Part shown: positions 34,977-43,954 of the stretch, one piece after another
How the letters are laid out: every line of letters starts with the position of its first letter
Numbering within the stretch: the stretch's first letter is position 1
DNA from: Glutamicibacter sp. JL.03c
GTDB taxonomy: Bacteria; Actinomycetota; Actinomycetes; Actinomycetales; Micrococcaceae
Length of the DNA stretch: 64,000 bases
NCBI RefSeq assembly: GCF_025854375.1
Contig: NZ_CP107575.1
Span: 3,410,001 to 3,474,000, forward strand
Direction of reading: 5' to 3'
Notes under the pieces: model-generated
What the model was told of the DNA's origin: nothing
Seen by the model: the letters and a program-made list of their open reading frames with translations, nothing else
The model's database searches: none
Position numbers and translations under genes: made by a program

Positions 34977-35612
34977 TTAGTGTCCGCTGCCATTGTCCGA
35001 AACGTGCTTTCTCAAGCACTCTTTGAAGCCAGCTGAATCACCGTCGCGCATCAACCGGGCTAGATCCTGATGCTCGGCAATGATTTCCTCGCGGCGCGTG
35101 ACCAGGTCTTCCGAGGTAGCAAAAAGCGCAAACCGATGACGGTCAGCTAAATGATCATAAAGCTCAACGCGGACGCTGTTGCCAGCGGCCTCGACAAAGC
35201 CTCGATGGAAGGCGATGGTCAGTTCGACAAACTCTTTCAGGTCGCCGGCAGCCAAGGCGGCATCCTGCTGGTCGATGGAGGCGATCTGCCTCTGGGTCAG
35301 CTGCTCCCGTTGGGCCTGCGAGGCGTCGGCCACCGAGGCCGATTCGAGCAGCAAACGCGTATCTGCCAGTTCAGCGACCTGCTTGTCACTCAGTCCGCGT
35401 ACCACCGCACCGCGCTTGGGGAAGATCTCAATCCAGCCTTCTTGCTGGAGCCTGCCCAGGGCCAGGCGCACCGGTGTGCGGCTGAGCTCGAATTCCTTGG
35501 CTAGCGATGCCTCGCCAATCATCGATCCCGGCACATAGGTACCCTGAAGCACTCCGTCACGGATCAGCCGATACGCTCGTTGCGATGCGCTGGGTTCTTC
35601 GGTGGGCGCCAC
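34977..35612 (-). CDS. GntR-family transcriptional regulator (FCD domain)
   Basis: This 211-aa regulator has the GntR winged helix (SQRAYRLIRDGVLQGTYVPG, IGEASLAKEFELSRTPVRLA, LGRLQQEGWIEIFPKRGAVV) followed by an all-helical FCD effector domain with LTIAFHRGFVEAAGN and IIAEHQDLARLMRDGD, which supply the metal-binding Asp/His pattern. FadR/VanR-type regulators of this kind sense organic acids. It lies upstream of the MFS gene and 90 bp from the ABC exporter gene on the same strand. The strong palindrome before the MFS gene is its most likely site. Confidence 0.88.
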   Translation of the reverse strand: MAPTEEPSASQRAYRLIRDGVLQGTYVPGSMIGEASLAKEFELSRTPVRLALGRLQQEGWIEIFPKRGAVVRGLSDKQVAELADTRLLLESASVADASQAQREQLTQRQIASIDQQDAALAAGDLKEFVELTIAFHRGFVEAAGNSVRVELYDHLADRHRFALFATSEDLVTRREEIIAEHQDLARLMRDGDSAGFKECLRKHVSDNGSGH

Positions 35613-35702
35613 GGATGCGATTCTCCTTATTTACTTCGGCAGCCGCGCGATAGATCCCGCGGTGTTTCCAGACTACGCGAATGGTCGGCGTGCTAGCCCC
35701 TG

Positions 35703-37559
35703 CTACTGGGCGAACTGGGTTTCATAGAGCTGGGTGTAGCGTCCGCCAAGGGCAAGAAGTTCTGCGTGCGTTCCGCGTTCAATGATCTGGCCGGCTTCCA
35801 CTACGAGAATTTGGTCAGCCGAGCGGATAGTGGAGAGCCGGTGGGCAATGATCAGCGCGGTGCGGTTTTCCAGTGCTTCTGCCAAGGCGGCCTGCACGGC
35901 GGCTTCGTTGGCTGAATCCAGGGCAGCGGTCGCTTCATCGAGAATAACCACCTGCGGGGCGGCCAGCAGCAGTCGAGCAATGGTCATGCGCTGGCGTTCA
36001 CCACCGGACAGGCGGTAGCCGCGCTCACCCACCACGGTTTCCAGTCCATCGGGCAGCGCCTGGATGACCGGCTTGAGCCGGGCGCGTTCCAGCGCTTCCC
36101 AGATTTGCTCGTCCGTGGCTTCAGGCCGGGCCAAGCTCAGGTTGGAGCGGATGGTTTCGTGGAAGAGGTGGCCGTCCTGGGTCACCATCGAAACTGTGGT
36201 GCGCAGCGAATCCAGTTTGAGCTGGCGGATATCCTGCCCCGCCAATTGAACGCTTCCCGAGTCCACGTCATAAAGCCTGGCCAGCAGTGAAGCTACCGTG
36301 GACTTTCCGGCGCCCGAGGATCCTACGAGGGCAAAAGTCTGCCCTGCCGGGATCTCGAAATTGATATCGTGCAGGACCTGCTCGCCCCCACGGGTATCAA
36401 GAATCGCCACCTCCTCCAGCGAGGCCAGCGAAACCTTGTCCGCGCTCGGATAGGAGAAATTCACGTGCTCGAACTTCACTGGGACCGCCGCGCCAGCTTC
36501 AAGACGGCGGGCATCGGGAGCATCAGAAATCAGCGGCTCCAAGTCCAGGACCTCGAACACCCGGTCAAAGCTGACCAGGGCGCTGGTGATTTCCACGCGG
36601 GCATTGGCCAGTGCGGTCAACGGAGTGTAGAGCCTGGTCAGCAGCATGCCGAGGGTGACGACATCGCCGGCGGCCAGTTCGCCGCGCACCGCGTACATGC
36701 CGCCCAAGCCGTAGACCAAGGCGAGCGCCAAGGCGGCCACCAGGGTCAACGCGGTCACGAAGTAGAACTGGCGCATGGTCATCTTCACGCCGATGTCACG
36801 GACCCTGCCGGCGTGCAGGGCGAAGACCTTGGACTCGTCCTTGGGGCTGCCGAAGAGCTTGATCAGCGTGGCGCCCGGCGCCGAGAAGCGTTCGGTCATC
36901 TGGTTGCCCATGCTGGCGTTCAGCTCGGCGGATTCACGGCGAAGCAAGGCGACGGATTTGCCAAAGTGGCGGGCCGGTAGAAGGAAGATCGGCAGGAGCA
37001 CCAGGGCAATGAGGGTCACCTGCCATGAGGTGGTGAACATGACGGCGGCGGTGAGGATCAAAGCCACGGTATTGGACACCAGTCCAGAGAGCGTCCCGGC
37101 GAATGCCGACTGCGCGCCGATGACATCGTTGTTCAGCCGGCTGACCAATGCACCGGTTCGAGTGCGGGCGAAGAACGCGACAGGCATTTTCTGCACGTGG
37201 TCGAAGACCGCGGTGCGCAAGTCGTAGATAATTCCTTCGCCCAGTCGCGAGGAGAACCAGCGCACGATGACAGAAGTTATGGCATCCGACACCGCGATGA
37301 ACGCCATGATGATCGCCAAATTGGCAATGGCGCGCACTCCTGACTGCGCGACGATCTCGTCAACCACCCGGCCCGCGAGCACCGGAGTCACCACCGCGAG
37401 CACAGCGGCGATCACCGAGAAGAAGACGAAGATCAGCAGGCGGGTCTTGTACCCAGCGGCAAACTTCAGTACCCGTTTTGGCGTGGTCGAGGCATAGGCC
37501 TTCCCCTTGTCGCCAGACAGCTTCCACAGCGAATGCCAGGCGGCACTTTCCATGCTCAT
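35703..37559 (-). CDS. ABC exporter, fused permease and ATPase (MsbA/MDR type)
   Basis: This 618-aa half-transporter has an N-terminal exporter membrane domain with six segments (about residues 40-340) and a C-terminal nucleotide-binding domain (about 390-618). The latter shows Walker A VGSSGAGKS, the Q-loop region MVTQDGHLF, signature YRLSGGERQRM, Walker B VVILDEATAALD and the H-loop IIAHRLSTI, all intact. It probably works as a homodimer exporting lipids or drugs. It stands alone between the GntR gene and the dctA region. Confidence 0.9.
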   Translation of the reverse strand: MSMESAAWHSLWKLSGDKGKAYASTTPKRVLKFAAGYKTRLLIFVFFSVIAAVLAVVTPVLAGRVVDEIVAQSGVRAIANLAIIMAFIAVSDAITSVIVRWFSSRLGEGIIYDLRTAVFDHVQKMPVAFFARTRTGALVSRLNNDVIGAQSAFAGTLSGLVSNTVALILTAAVMFTTSWQVTLIALVLLPIFLLPARHFGKSVALLRRESAELNASMGNQMTERFSAPGATLIKLFGSPKDESKVFALHAGRVRDIGVKMTMRQFYFVTALTLVAALALALVYGLGGMYAVRGELAAGDVVTLGMLLTRLYTPLTALANARVEITSALVSFDRVFEVLDLEPLISDAPDARRLEAGAAVPVKFEHVNFSYPSADKVSLASLEEVAILDTRGGEQVLHDINFEIPAGQTFALVGSSGAGKSTVASLLARLYDVDSGSVQLAGQDIRQLKLDSLRTTVSMVTQDGHLFHETIRSNLSLARPEATDEQIWEALERARLKPVIQALPDGLETVVGERGYRLSGGERQRMTIARLLLAAPQVVILDEATAALDSANEAAVQAALAEALENRTALIIAHRLSTIRSADQILVVEAGQIIERGTHAELLALGGRYTQLYETQFAQ

Positions 37560-38053
37560 GAATATTTGCTCGCAATCCTGCTCGGGGATTCGGTGAGTTC
37601 CACCGTGCCTAGTTTCCCAGCAACCCTTCTGCAGGTTCTAGCTAGGGTCAGCTTATTCGGATCAGCTGGAGACACGGGCCGGACCGAAAATGACGCGGCC
37701 CAGCGCGAAAATGACAAAGCCGGCAATACCGCTTTTTTGCCGCAAGCTCGCAGGACTGCTTCCCGGAAGTAGGCCACAGCTCGTTCCCGCCGGCACCCGG
37801 GTTGCCGCTGATCGCCATGGGTATGGCGCAGTTTCCACCGAACCATCGCACCCTGGCATGCCACGGCTTTTCGCGCACCCCGGAATCTTGAAAGTACTTG
37901 TGGGAGTGCATTTCCATTCCACGATCCAGAATGAATCTATTCCGAATTGCGGAATACTGTTTTTCTATTGCGGAAAGATGTGAGCTGGCCTACAGTTGAC
38001 ACCAATCAAGCCACAGGCACATATCTCGGAGCGAGAATTCCTCAGGAGCAGCC
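37560..38053. other. 494-bp intergenic region before dctA
   Basis: Apart from the IclR-like palindrome at 37939-37955 I see no gene or other element. The AT-rich stretch after 37920 is the likely dctA promoter. A GGAG lies near 38045, just before the dctA start. Confidence 0.5.
37939..37955. promoter_or_regulatory. IclR-like palindrome upstream of dctA
   Basis: ATTCCG-AATTG-CGGAAT has perfect 6-bp arms and matches the general form of IclR-family operators. A further half-site TTGCGGAAA follows at about 37968. It lies about 100 bp before dctA. Confidence 0.5.
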
Positions 38054-39493
38054 ATGAAAATCAATTCCGCCGACCAATTGGTCGTTGCCGAAGTACCACG
38101 CAAGAAACCCTTCTATACCTCCTTGTTCTTCCAACTTGGAGTAGCCATCGTCGCCGGAGTCTTGATCGGGCATTTCCTGCCGAGCATCGGCTCCCAGCTT
38201 CGCCCGCTGGGCGATGGATTCATCATGCTGATCAAGATGATCATCGCTCCACTGATCTTCCTCGTGATCGTGACAGGAATTTCCGCAGTAGGAGATGTCA
38301 AAGCCGTCGGCCGCCTGGGCGTCAAGGCATTGCTCTACTTCACTTGCGCAAGCCTCTTCGCTTTGGTCTTCGGCCTCATCATCGGAAACCTCATTCAGCC
38401 TGGCGCAGGGCTGAGCATCGACCCTTCCACTCTGGATGGCACCGCGGTTCAAGAGAAGACCGGCGAGGCCAAGAGCGCATCTGAATTCATTCTGGGGATC
38501 ATTCCAGTCAGCGTCTTCGGAGCATTCTCAGACAACAACCTCCTCCAGGTGCTGTTCTTCTCCGTGTTCTTCGGAGCGGCAGTCGTCGTCATCGGGAAAG
38601 ATCGTTGCGCGCCATTGCTCGGCATTTTCGACAATGTCTTGGAATTGATCTTCAAGATCATGAGTTGGGTTATGCGCGTCGCCCCATTGGGCGCTTTCGG
38701 AGCCATGGGTTTCATCATCGGCCAATACGGAATTGAAACTCTGGGGACCTATGCGAAACTGATCTTGGCCTGCTACGCGGCGGCGCTGTTGTTCATCGGC
38801 ATCTTGTTCATTGTGGCTTGGGCATTCGCCCGGGTTCCCCTGTGGCAGTTCATCAAGTACACCCGCGAAGAATTCCTGCTGGCGTTGGGCACTGCATCCA
38901 CCGAATCAGTAATGCCTCGCATCATGACAAAGCTGAACAATGCAGGCTGTTCCCGAGCCACGACTGGGCTGGTCGTGCCTACCGGCTATTCGTTCAATCT
39001 CGATGGCGCCGCCATCTACCTGTCCATCTCGCTGCTCTTCCTCGCCCAGGCATTCGGACACGACTTGAGCTTTGGTCAGCAGCTGGCAGCACTAGGCGTC
39101 CTGCTGCTGACATCAAAGGGCATGGCCGGAGTGCCCGGTTCATCATTCCTGGCATTGTCCGCCACCGCTGCCGCGCTGGGAATCTTCCCCGTGGCCGGCG
39201 TGGCCCTGCTGCTCGGTGCGGATCGCCTCATGGACTCCATGCGTGTTGCGGTCAACCTGCTGGGCAATTGCGTGGCAACCTTCGTGGTCGCCAAGTGGGA
39301 AGGACAGTTCGACCGCAAAGCGATGAAACGGGCATTCGCCGGAGAAAACACCCTTGAGGAGGAGCCATCGGGGCCAATCAAGGCAAGCGGCGAAGAACCC
39401 GCTGAGGCTACCTGTTCGCACTGTGGTGCAGCCAAGGCCGCGCAGAGGGCCGGCGCCTTGCTTGGCTCCCCTGCAGCGGCCCCGCAGCACTAG
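38054..39493 (+). CDS. dctA: C4-dicarboxylate:cation symporter
   Basis: This 479-aa protein is a DAACS-family carrier taking up succinate, fumarate, malate or related acids. The family blocks are present: SLFFQLGVAIVAGVLIGHFL, IKMIIAPLIFLVIVTGI, ALGTASTESVMPRIM (Ser-rich hairpin), VVPTGYSFNLDGAAIYLSI and GMAGVPGSSFLALSAT, followed by NLLGNCVATFVVAKWEG. The last 50 residues form an unusual hydrophilic tail with a CSHC motif. The start ATG has GGAG upstream. It probably supplies C4-acids under control of an IclR-like site. Confidence 0.92.
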   Translation: MKINSADQLVVAEVPRKKPFYTSLFFQLGVAIVAGVLIGHFLPSIGSQLRPLGDGFIMLIKMIIAPLIFLVIVTGISAVGDVKAVGRLGVKALLYFTCASLFALVFGLIIGNLIQPGAGLSIDPSTLDGTAVQEKTGEAKSASEFILGIIPVSVFGAFSDNNLLQVLFFSVFFGAAVVVIGKDRCAPLLGIFDNVLELIFKIMSWVMRVAPLGAFGAMGFIIGQYGIETLGTYAKLILACYAAALLFIGILFIVAWAFARVPLWQFIKYTREEFLLALGTASTESVMPRIMTKLNNAGCSRATTGLVVPTGYSFNLDGAAIYLSISLLFLAQAFGHDLSFGQQLAALGVLLLTSKGMAGVPGSSFLALSATAAALGIFPVAGVALLLGADRLMDSMRVAVNLLGNCVATFVVAKWEGQFDRKAMKRAFAGENTLEEEPSGPIKASGEEPAEATCSHCGAAKAAQRAGALLGSPAAAPQH

Positions 39494-39514
39494 CGCACAT
39501 AGGACACTCGCCAC

Positions 39515-39572
39515 AGACGATACTGGCCAGACTGCACCGGATTTCCCCGGCGCAGTCTGGCCAGTATCGTCT
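39515..39572. terminator. Bidirectional terminator with perfect 21-bp arms
   Basis: The left arm 39515-39535 and the right arm 39552-39572 are exact inverted copies; the 16-nt loop contains a further CCGG/CCGG pair. It lies between dctA and the convergent SDR gene. Confidence 0.85.
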
Positions 39573-39599
39573 CTGACGGCATCGCGCCGAGAACATTGG

Positions 39600-40376
39600 C
39601 TAGATTGCGCTCCACCCGCCATCTGATGCCAGCACTACGCCGTTGATATTGGTGCTGTCGTCGCTCAGCAGGAATGCGATGGAAGCAGCGAGCTGGTTTG
39701 CCGCGGCCACGCCCGGAATGATGCTCATCAGCGGAGCGATGGCCTGCTGGGCAAATTCTGAAGTCATCGGCGCCTCGATATTTGTCTGCACAGCACCCGG
39801 GGCAACTGCATTGAAGCGGATCCCGCGCTTTCCATACATGACCGCCGAGTTCTTCGTCATCCCTACCACCGCATGCTTCGATGCGGTGTAGGCAACGCCA
39901 GCGGCAGAACCGCGCAGGCCTGCTTCCGAAGCCACATTCACGACCGCCCCTTGACCGGACTCGAGCATCGACGGCAGAACACTGCGCGTTAGCTTCAAGA
40001 TGGAGTTGACGTTCACATTGAATACGCGCTCCCAGGTCGAGTCCTCGACTTCATGGATGGGTTCGAACTTGTCCATAATGCCTGCGACATTTGCCAGACC
40101 GTCTATTTTTCCGCCGCTTGCGCCCACGACACGATCCGCGACCTCTTGCTGGGTGATGTCACCGGCCACTGAAATCAGATCCAGCTCGGGATTTTCCGCC
40201 AAGAGTTCCTCAAGCCTGTCCGCGCTGATGTCCGAGGCAATCACTTTGCCACCCTCCTTGGCTACGCGTAACGCTGTGGCTCTGCCGATTCCCGAACCCG
40301 CACCGGTAACAACGATGGTTTTGCCACTGAACCGTTCTGCCACGAGTCGTTCCTGCCAAGTATTTTCGGTATTCAT
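39600..40376 (-). CDS. Short-chain dehydrogenase/reductase
   Basis: This 258-aa classical SDR has the cofactor motif VVTGAGSGIGRA (about residues 23-34), NVAGI (about 96-100), the catalytic Ser in VVNVASEAG and the Tyr-Lys pair in VAYTASKHAV, followed by RFNAVAPGAVQTNI. Such enzymes reduce or oxidise alcohols with NAD(P). The substrate is unknown. It is divergent from a TetR regulator across 83 bp containing a palindrome, which suggests induction by its substrate. Confidence 0.88.
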   Translation of the reverse strand: MNTENTWQERLVAERFSGKTIVVTGAGSGIGRATALRVAKEGGKVIASDISADRLEELLAENPELDLISVAGDITQQEVADRVVGASGGKIDGLANVAGIMDKFEPIHEVEDSTWERVFNVNVNSILKLTRSVLPSMLESGQGAVVNVASEAGLRGSAAGVAYTASKHAVVGMTKNSAVMYGKRGIRFNAVAPGAVQTNIEAPMTSEFAQQAIAPLMSIIPGVAAANQLAASIAFLLSDDSTNINGVVLASDGGWSAI

Positions 40377-40430
40377 TGCACATCCCCATTTCGATAGTTA
40401 CCGTGTCGAATTTAGCTTATGACTCACTGT

Positions 40431-40446
40431 GCCATAATTCAATGGC
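40431..40446. promoter_or_regulatory. Palindrome between the SDR and TetR genes
   Basis: GCCAT-AATTCA-ATGGC has perfect 5-bp arms, flanked by the inverted TATGA and TCATA. It lies midway in the divergent promoter and is probably bound by the adjacent TetR protein. Confidence 0.5.
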
Positions 40447-40459
40447 TCATACTTGAGAT

Positions 40460-41047
40460 ATGCCGGACAGCCACGTATCCACGCCCGGTCGCCCCTCCGG
40501 ACGACCGCAATCCATCCACCCGGACTCCGTAGCGCGCATCGCCTTAGAACTCTTTGACCAGCACGGATATACCCAGGTCTCCATGGCGCAGATTGCCGAG
40601 GCCTGCTGCATTGGACGCAAGAGCCTGTACCGATATTTCCCATCCAAGACGGATCTCGTTTGGGGCGGAGCACTTGATGCGATTTCAATTACGGAAGCAG
40701 CCTTGGAGCTAGAGCAGGAAAAAGGGCACGGACCCATTGATTCCCTGCGCAATGCCACGCTGGCCGGCCTTCGATCCATACCAGACTTGGACGTTGCCCG
40801 CGGGAGACTGCGTTTAATTGCCGGCCAGCCCGAATTGCTATCGCAGGCCTCACTACGGATGGCTCCTGATCGTGAGCGAACTGCGCATTTCTTCAGAAAG
40901 CATGGAGTGAGCGAGGAGCAGGCAGAGTACCTGACCATCGCTTTCGGCGCAGTTGTTTTCACCGCATGCATCCGCTGGGCGCAATCAGAGAGCCCAGATC
41001 CCGAGCCTTTCTTACGGCGCGCAACTGCAGTCCTTCAGGCCCCGTAA
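40460..41047 (+). CDS. TetR-family transcriptional regulator
   Basis: This 195-aa regulator has the TetR helix-turn-helix (VARIALELFDQHGYTQVSMA, QIAEACCIGRKSLYRYFPSK) within residues 18-62 and a helical ligand domain. It is divergent from the SDR gene and probably represses it. It is convergent with a second TetR gene 11 bp away, unrelated in sequence beyond the DNA-binding domain. Confidence 0.88.
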   Translation: MPDSHVSTPGRPSGRPQSIHPDSVARIALELFDQHGYTQVSMAQIAEACCIGRKSLYRYFPSKTDLVWGGALDAISITEAALELEQEKGHGPIDSLRNATLAGLRSIPDLDVARGRLRLIAGQPELLSQASLRMAPDRERTAHFFRKHGVSEEQAEYLTIAFGAVVFTACIRWAQSESPDPEPFLRRATAVLQAP

Positions 41048-41058
41048 AGGCCTGGCCA

Positions 41059-41658
41059 TCAAGACCTGGCGGCGCCCCACTTGTCGTCAATCATGGCCGC
41101 AAAATCGAACGCTTCGTCAAGGATTCCACGCAGGGATTCATCGCGCGAGTCCACCCACCGGACCAAAGCGTGATCATACAGGGTCAGCGCCAGAAGAGCC
41201 GAGGTGTCGGCCAACCGGTGATTGGCACAGAACGGCTGCAGCGCTTGGGCAAGCTCGGCTTGCTGTTCGCGACGTGACTCTTGCCAACTGGCTCGTAGCG
41301 CCGGGGTGCTCCACACCAATTGAACCCGAGAGCGCATCGCTTCAGGATCCTCCTCAGCGGCAACAACCGTCGGTTCAAAGCTCCGGCGCAGAAGTTCGAG
41401 CAAACTCTCACTGGGATTCGATGCCATGGACTCAAGCATCTGGGAGAAATGCATATTCATGGACCGCAGTGCGGTCACCACGGCGTCTTCTTTGGATGAG
41501 AAATATCTGAAGAACGTCGCGCGTGAAATTCCTACAGCTTGCGCTGCTTGCTGGGCCGTGACGTTCTCCAAACCGCGCTCAGCAAAAACGGCATACACCT
41601 GCTGAGCCAACTCGGTTTTCATCTTCTCGCGCACCCGATCACGCACCACGCTGCCCAT
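41059..41658 (-). CDS. TetR-family transcriptional regulator
   Basis: This 199-aa regulator has the TetR DNA-binding domain (QQVYAVFAERGLENVTAQQA, AQAVGISRATFFRYFSSKED) and a MftR-like C-terminal domain. It is divergent from the aldo/keto reductase-amidase pair, with a palindrome at 41695-41707, so those genes are likely targets. Confidence 0.87.
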   Translation of the reverse strand: MGSVVRDRVREKMKTELAQQVYAVFAERGLENVTAQQAAQAVGISRATFFRYFSSKEDAVVTALRSMNMHFSQMLESMASNPSESLLELLRRSFEPTVVAAEEDPEAMRSRVQLVWSTPALRASWQESRREQQAELAQALQPFCANHRLADTSALLALTLYDHALVRWVDSRDESLRGILDEAFDFAAMIDDKWGAARS

Positions 41659-41694
41659 GGCAAAAATTTTACTCTGAGATCACTCATCGTTAAT

Positions 41695-41707
41695 GAGACT
41701 CTGTCTC
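41695..41707. promoter_or_regulatory. TetR-type palindrome
   Basis: GAGAC-TCT-GTCTC has perfect arms and lies 37 bp before the TetR start, between it and the divergent aldo/keto reductase gene. A further dyad, CTCAT/ATGAG, overlaps its left side. Confidence 0.5.
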
Positions 41708-41851
41708 TTTTGCCAGCTCAGCGTACGAAAATACTAGGCGTGTCGAATCTGTTCCAATTCACGATACTCAATAATTCCCCAATGATAGTGCCCGCATCTT
41801 GCCACTTCGGTAGGCTCAAGAGTGGCATTGGATTCCAGTTGAAGGACAGGC

Positions 41852-42895
41852 ATGGGGCAACAGAACAGCATCAACAGCATCGAACTCGGGCAAGGCCTGA
41901 AGGTCACTGGCCAAGGCTTTGGATGCATGTCCTTGAGCAGCGCTTACGGTGCCGCCGAGGACGTGGAATCGTTGCGCACTGTGAATCACGTGATTGATTC
42001 CGGAGTCACCTTTCTGGACACAGCGAACATTTACGGCGCGGGACACAACGAATCCTTGCTCGCCCAGATCCTCAGAACGCGCCGCGACGAGGTCACCCTG
42101 GCCACCAAAGCCGGCATCATTCGCCCCAAGAACCCGGGTGACCCACGAGTCAACGGCGACCCTGCCTTCATCAAGAAATGCCTCGACGAGAGCCTCCAGC
42201 GCCTGGGCGTAGACTACGTTGACCTCTACTACTACCACCGGGTTGATAGCCGAGTCCCGATTGAAGATACGGTCGGCGCCTACAAGGAACTGGTCGAAGC
42301 CGGCAAAGTGGGCCACATTGGCTTATCCGAAGTGACCGCCAAGGAACTTCGCCGAGCGCACTCGGTCCACCCTATTGCCGCGATCCAGATGGAGTATTCC
42401 ATTTTCAGCCGGGACATCGAACGCTGGTTGCTGCCCGCAGCCAGCGAGCTCGGCGTGGGGTTGGTCAGCTACGCATCCTTGGGCCGCGGCTACTTCACGG
42501 GCGAAGTGGATTCTCTCGATCAGCTGGACGCGAACGATGTCCGCCGGAACTTCCCGCGCTTCGAGGACTCCAGGATGCAGCACAACCAGCCATTGCGAAC
42601 GATCATCGAAGAAACCGCGCAGCGTGAAGGAATCACCCCCGCGCAACTTTCACTGGCGTGGGTTTATGAGCAGGCTCGGATCCACAATGTGCAGGTATCG
42701 CCCATTCCAGGGACCCGCTTTGCCCACCACTTTGACGAGAACCTTGAAGCATTGGATATCCGACTCTCGGGAGAATCCATGGCAGCGTTGAACGCGCTGG
42801 CTGAACGGGTCGACGGCGAGCGCCAAGCCGACATCATGTCCGTGTCCAAGGGACGTGAACAGCACCAGATGGCCGAAGAAGGTAGCTTCTCATGA
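41852..42895 (+). CDS. Aldo/keto reductase
   Basis: This 347-aa NADPH-dependent reductase has the AKR pattern: GFGCMSLSSAYG, TFLDTANIYGAGHNE (Asp and Tyr of the catalytic tetrad), VTLATKAGIIRP (Lys), VDLYYYHRVD (His) and IGLSEVTAKELRRAH. The C-terminal VSPIPGTRFAHHFDENL is the nucleotide-binding segment. It resembles the group that reduces small aldehydes or ketones. Its stop overlaps the ATG of the nitrilase-family gene (ATGA), so the two enzymes are co-translated. Confidence 0.9.
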   Translation: MGQQNSINSIELGQGLKVTGQGFGCMSLSSAYGAAEDVESLRTVNHVIDSGVTFLDTANIYGAGHNESLLAQILRTRRDEVTLATKAGIIRPKNPGDPRVNGDPAFIKKCLDESLQRLGVDYVDLYYYHRVDSRVPIEDTVGAYKELVEAGKVGHIGLSEVTAKELRRAHSVHPIAAIQMEYSIFSRDIERWLLPAASELGVGLVSYASLGRGYFTGEVDSLDQLDANDVRRNFPRFEDSRMQHNQPLRTIIEETAQREGITPAQLSLAWVYEQARIHNVQVSPIPGTRFAHHFDENLEALDIRLSGESMAALNALAERVDGERQADIMSVSKGREQHQMAEEGSFS

Positions 42896-43686
42896 AACTT
42901 GCACTCGCCCAGGTATTGAGCACCTCGGATCCTCAACGCAATCTTGCCATCGTGCGTGACCATGCCAAGCAGGCTAAGCAGGCAGGTGCCTCATTGGTGG
43001 TTTTCCCGGAGGCGATGCAAATCGCCTTCGGGCATGATCTCGCACAGGCGGCGCAGCCATTGGATGGGCCATGGGCTGCGCTGATCCGCCAGCAGGCTCA
43101 CGACATTGGCATCACGATTGTCGCCGGAATGTTCACTCCCGGCGAGGACGGGCGGGTTCGCAATACCCTGTTGATCGCGGGGCCCGAGGCAGATGCCCAC
43201 TATGACAAGATCCACCTGTATGATGCCTTCGGCTACGCTGAATCCGATTCGGTGACCCCTGGAGATGCACCAGTCCAGTTTTCGCATGAGGGACAGATAC
43301 TCGGCGTGGCCACCTGCTATGACCTTCGATTCCCGCAACTTTTTATCCGCCATGCCAATTCCGGCGCAACAGTGAACATCGTGTGCGCCTCTTGGGGCGC
43401 GGGCGAAGGCAAAGTTGAACAGTGGACAACCCTGGCCAAGGCTCGTGCCCTGGATTCGACCACTTTTGTCGCGGCCGTGGGCCAAGCCGATCCTCAAAGC
43501 GTCGGACAGAAGGCAACAGGCACGGTGCCACTCGGCGTGGGCCATTCGCTCGTTGTTGACCCGTTGGGTCGAGTTATCGCCCAAGCTGGGGCCGAGCCAG
43601 AGTTGCTCGTCGTGGATCTCGACCTGGCTGTGGTTGAAAAAGCTCGGCAGCAATTGCCGGTGCTGGCTAATTCTGTGGATCTATAG
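42892..43686 (+). CDS. Nitrilase-superfamily amidohydrolase
   Basis: This 264-aa C-N hydrolase has the triad Glu (LVVFPEAMQ), Lys (YDKIHLYDAFG) and Cys (GVATCYDLRFPQLF). The wording is close to the Nit/omega-amidase and deaminated-glutathione amidase group, which hydrolyses small amides. It is co-translated with the aldo/keto reductase. It is a different branch from the DavA-like enzyme at 21913. Substrate unknown. Confidence 0.88.
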   Translation: MKLALAQVLSTSDPQRNLAIVRDHAKQAKQAGASLVVFPEAMQIAFGHDLAQAAQPLDGPWAALIRQQAHDIGITIVAGMFTPGEDGRVRNTLLIAGPEADAHYDKIHLYDAFGYAESDSVTPGDAPVQFSHEGQILGVATCYDLRFPQLFIRHANSGATVNIVCASWGAGEGKVEQWTTLAKARALDSTTFVAAVGQADPQSVGQKATGTVPLGVGHSLVVDPLGRVIAQAGAEPELLVVDLDLAVVEKARQQLPVLANSVDL

Positions 43687-43752
43687 CGGTTCAGCCAGCG
43701 CACAAAGTGGATCCACACCAGTTCGCAGGTAGTCGTAGGTGATCGCCAGCAC

Positions 43753-43929
43753 TCAACGGTACGCGGCGTACTGGACGAAAGCGCGGTAGAAACCCTGCGG
43801 TGTCGCGGAGGCTGAATGAACCACCGCGGAGCCAGTGATGTCGCCATTCGGCTCGAGGACTGCAGCGAATACGGCATCTCGTCCTGTCGCTAAAACACTG
43901 GCAGTTTCGCTGGTGACGTTCAGGGCCAT
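43753..43929 (-). CDS. Small hypothetical protein (58 aa)
   Basis: This short frame begins 25 bp after the stop of the APC permease gene, with GGAAAAG before the ATG, and ends QGFYRAFVQYAAYR. It has normal actinobacterial composition but no family I recognise. It could be the remnant end of a longer gene. The surrounding frames do not extend it convincingly. Confidence 0.35.
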   Translation of the reverse strand: MALNVTSETASVLATGRDAVFAAVLEPNGDITGSAVVHSASATPQGFYRAFVQYAAYR

Positions 43930-43954
43930 CAAGTCTTTTCCGGTACGCGTCCAG

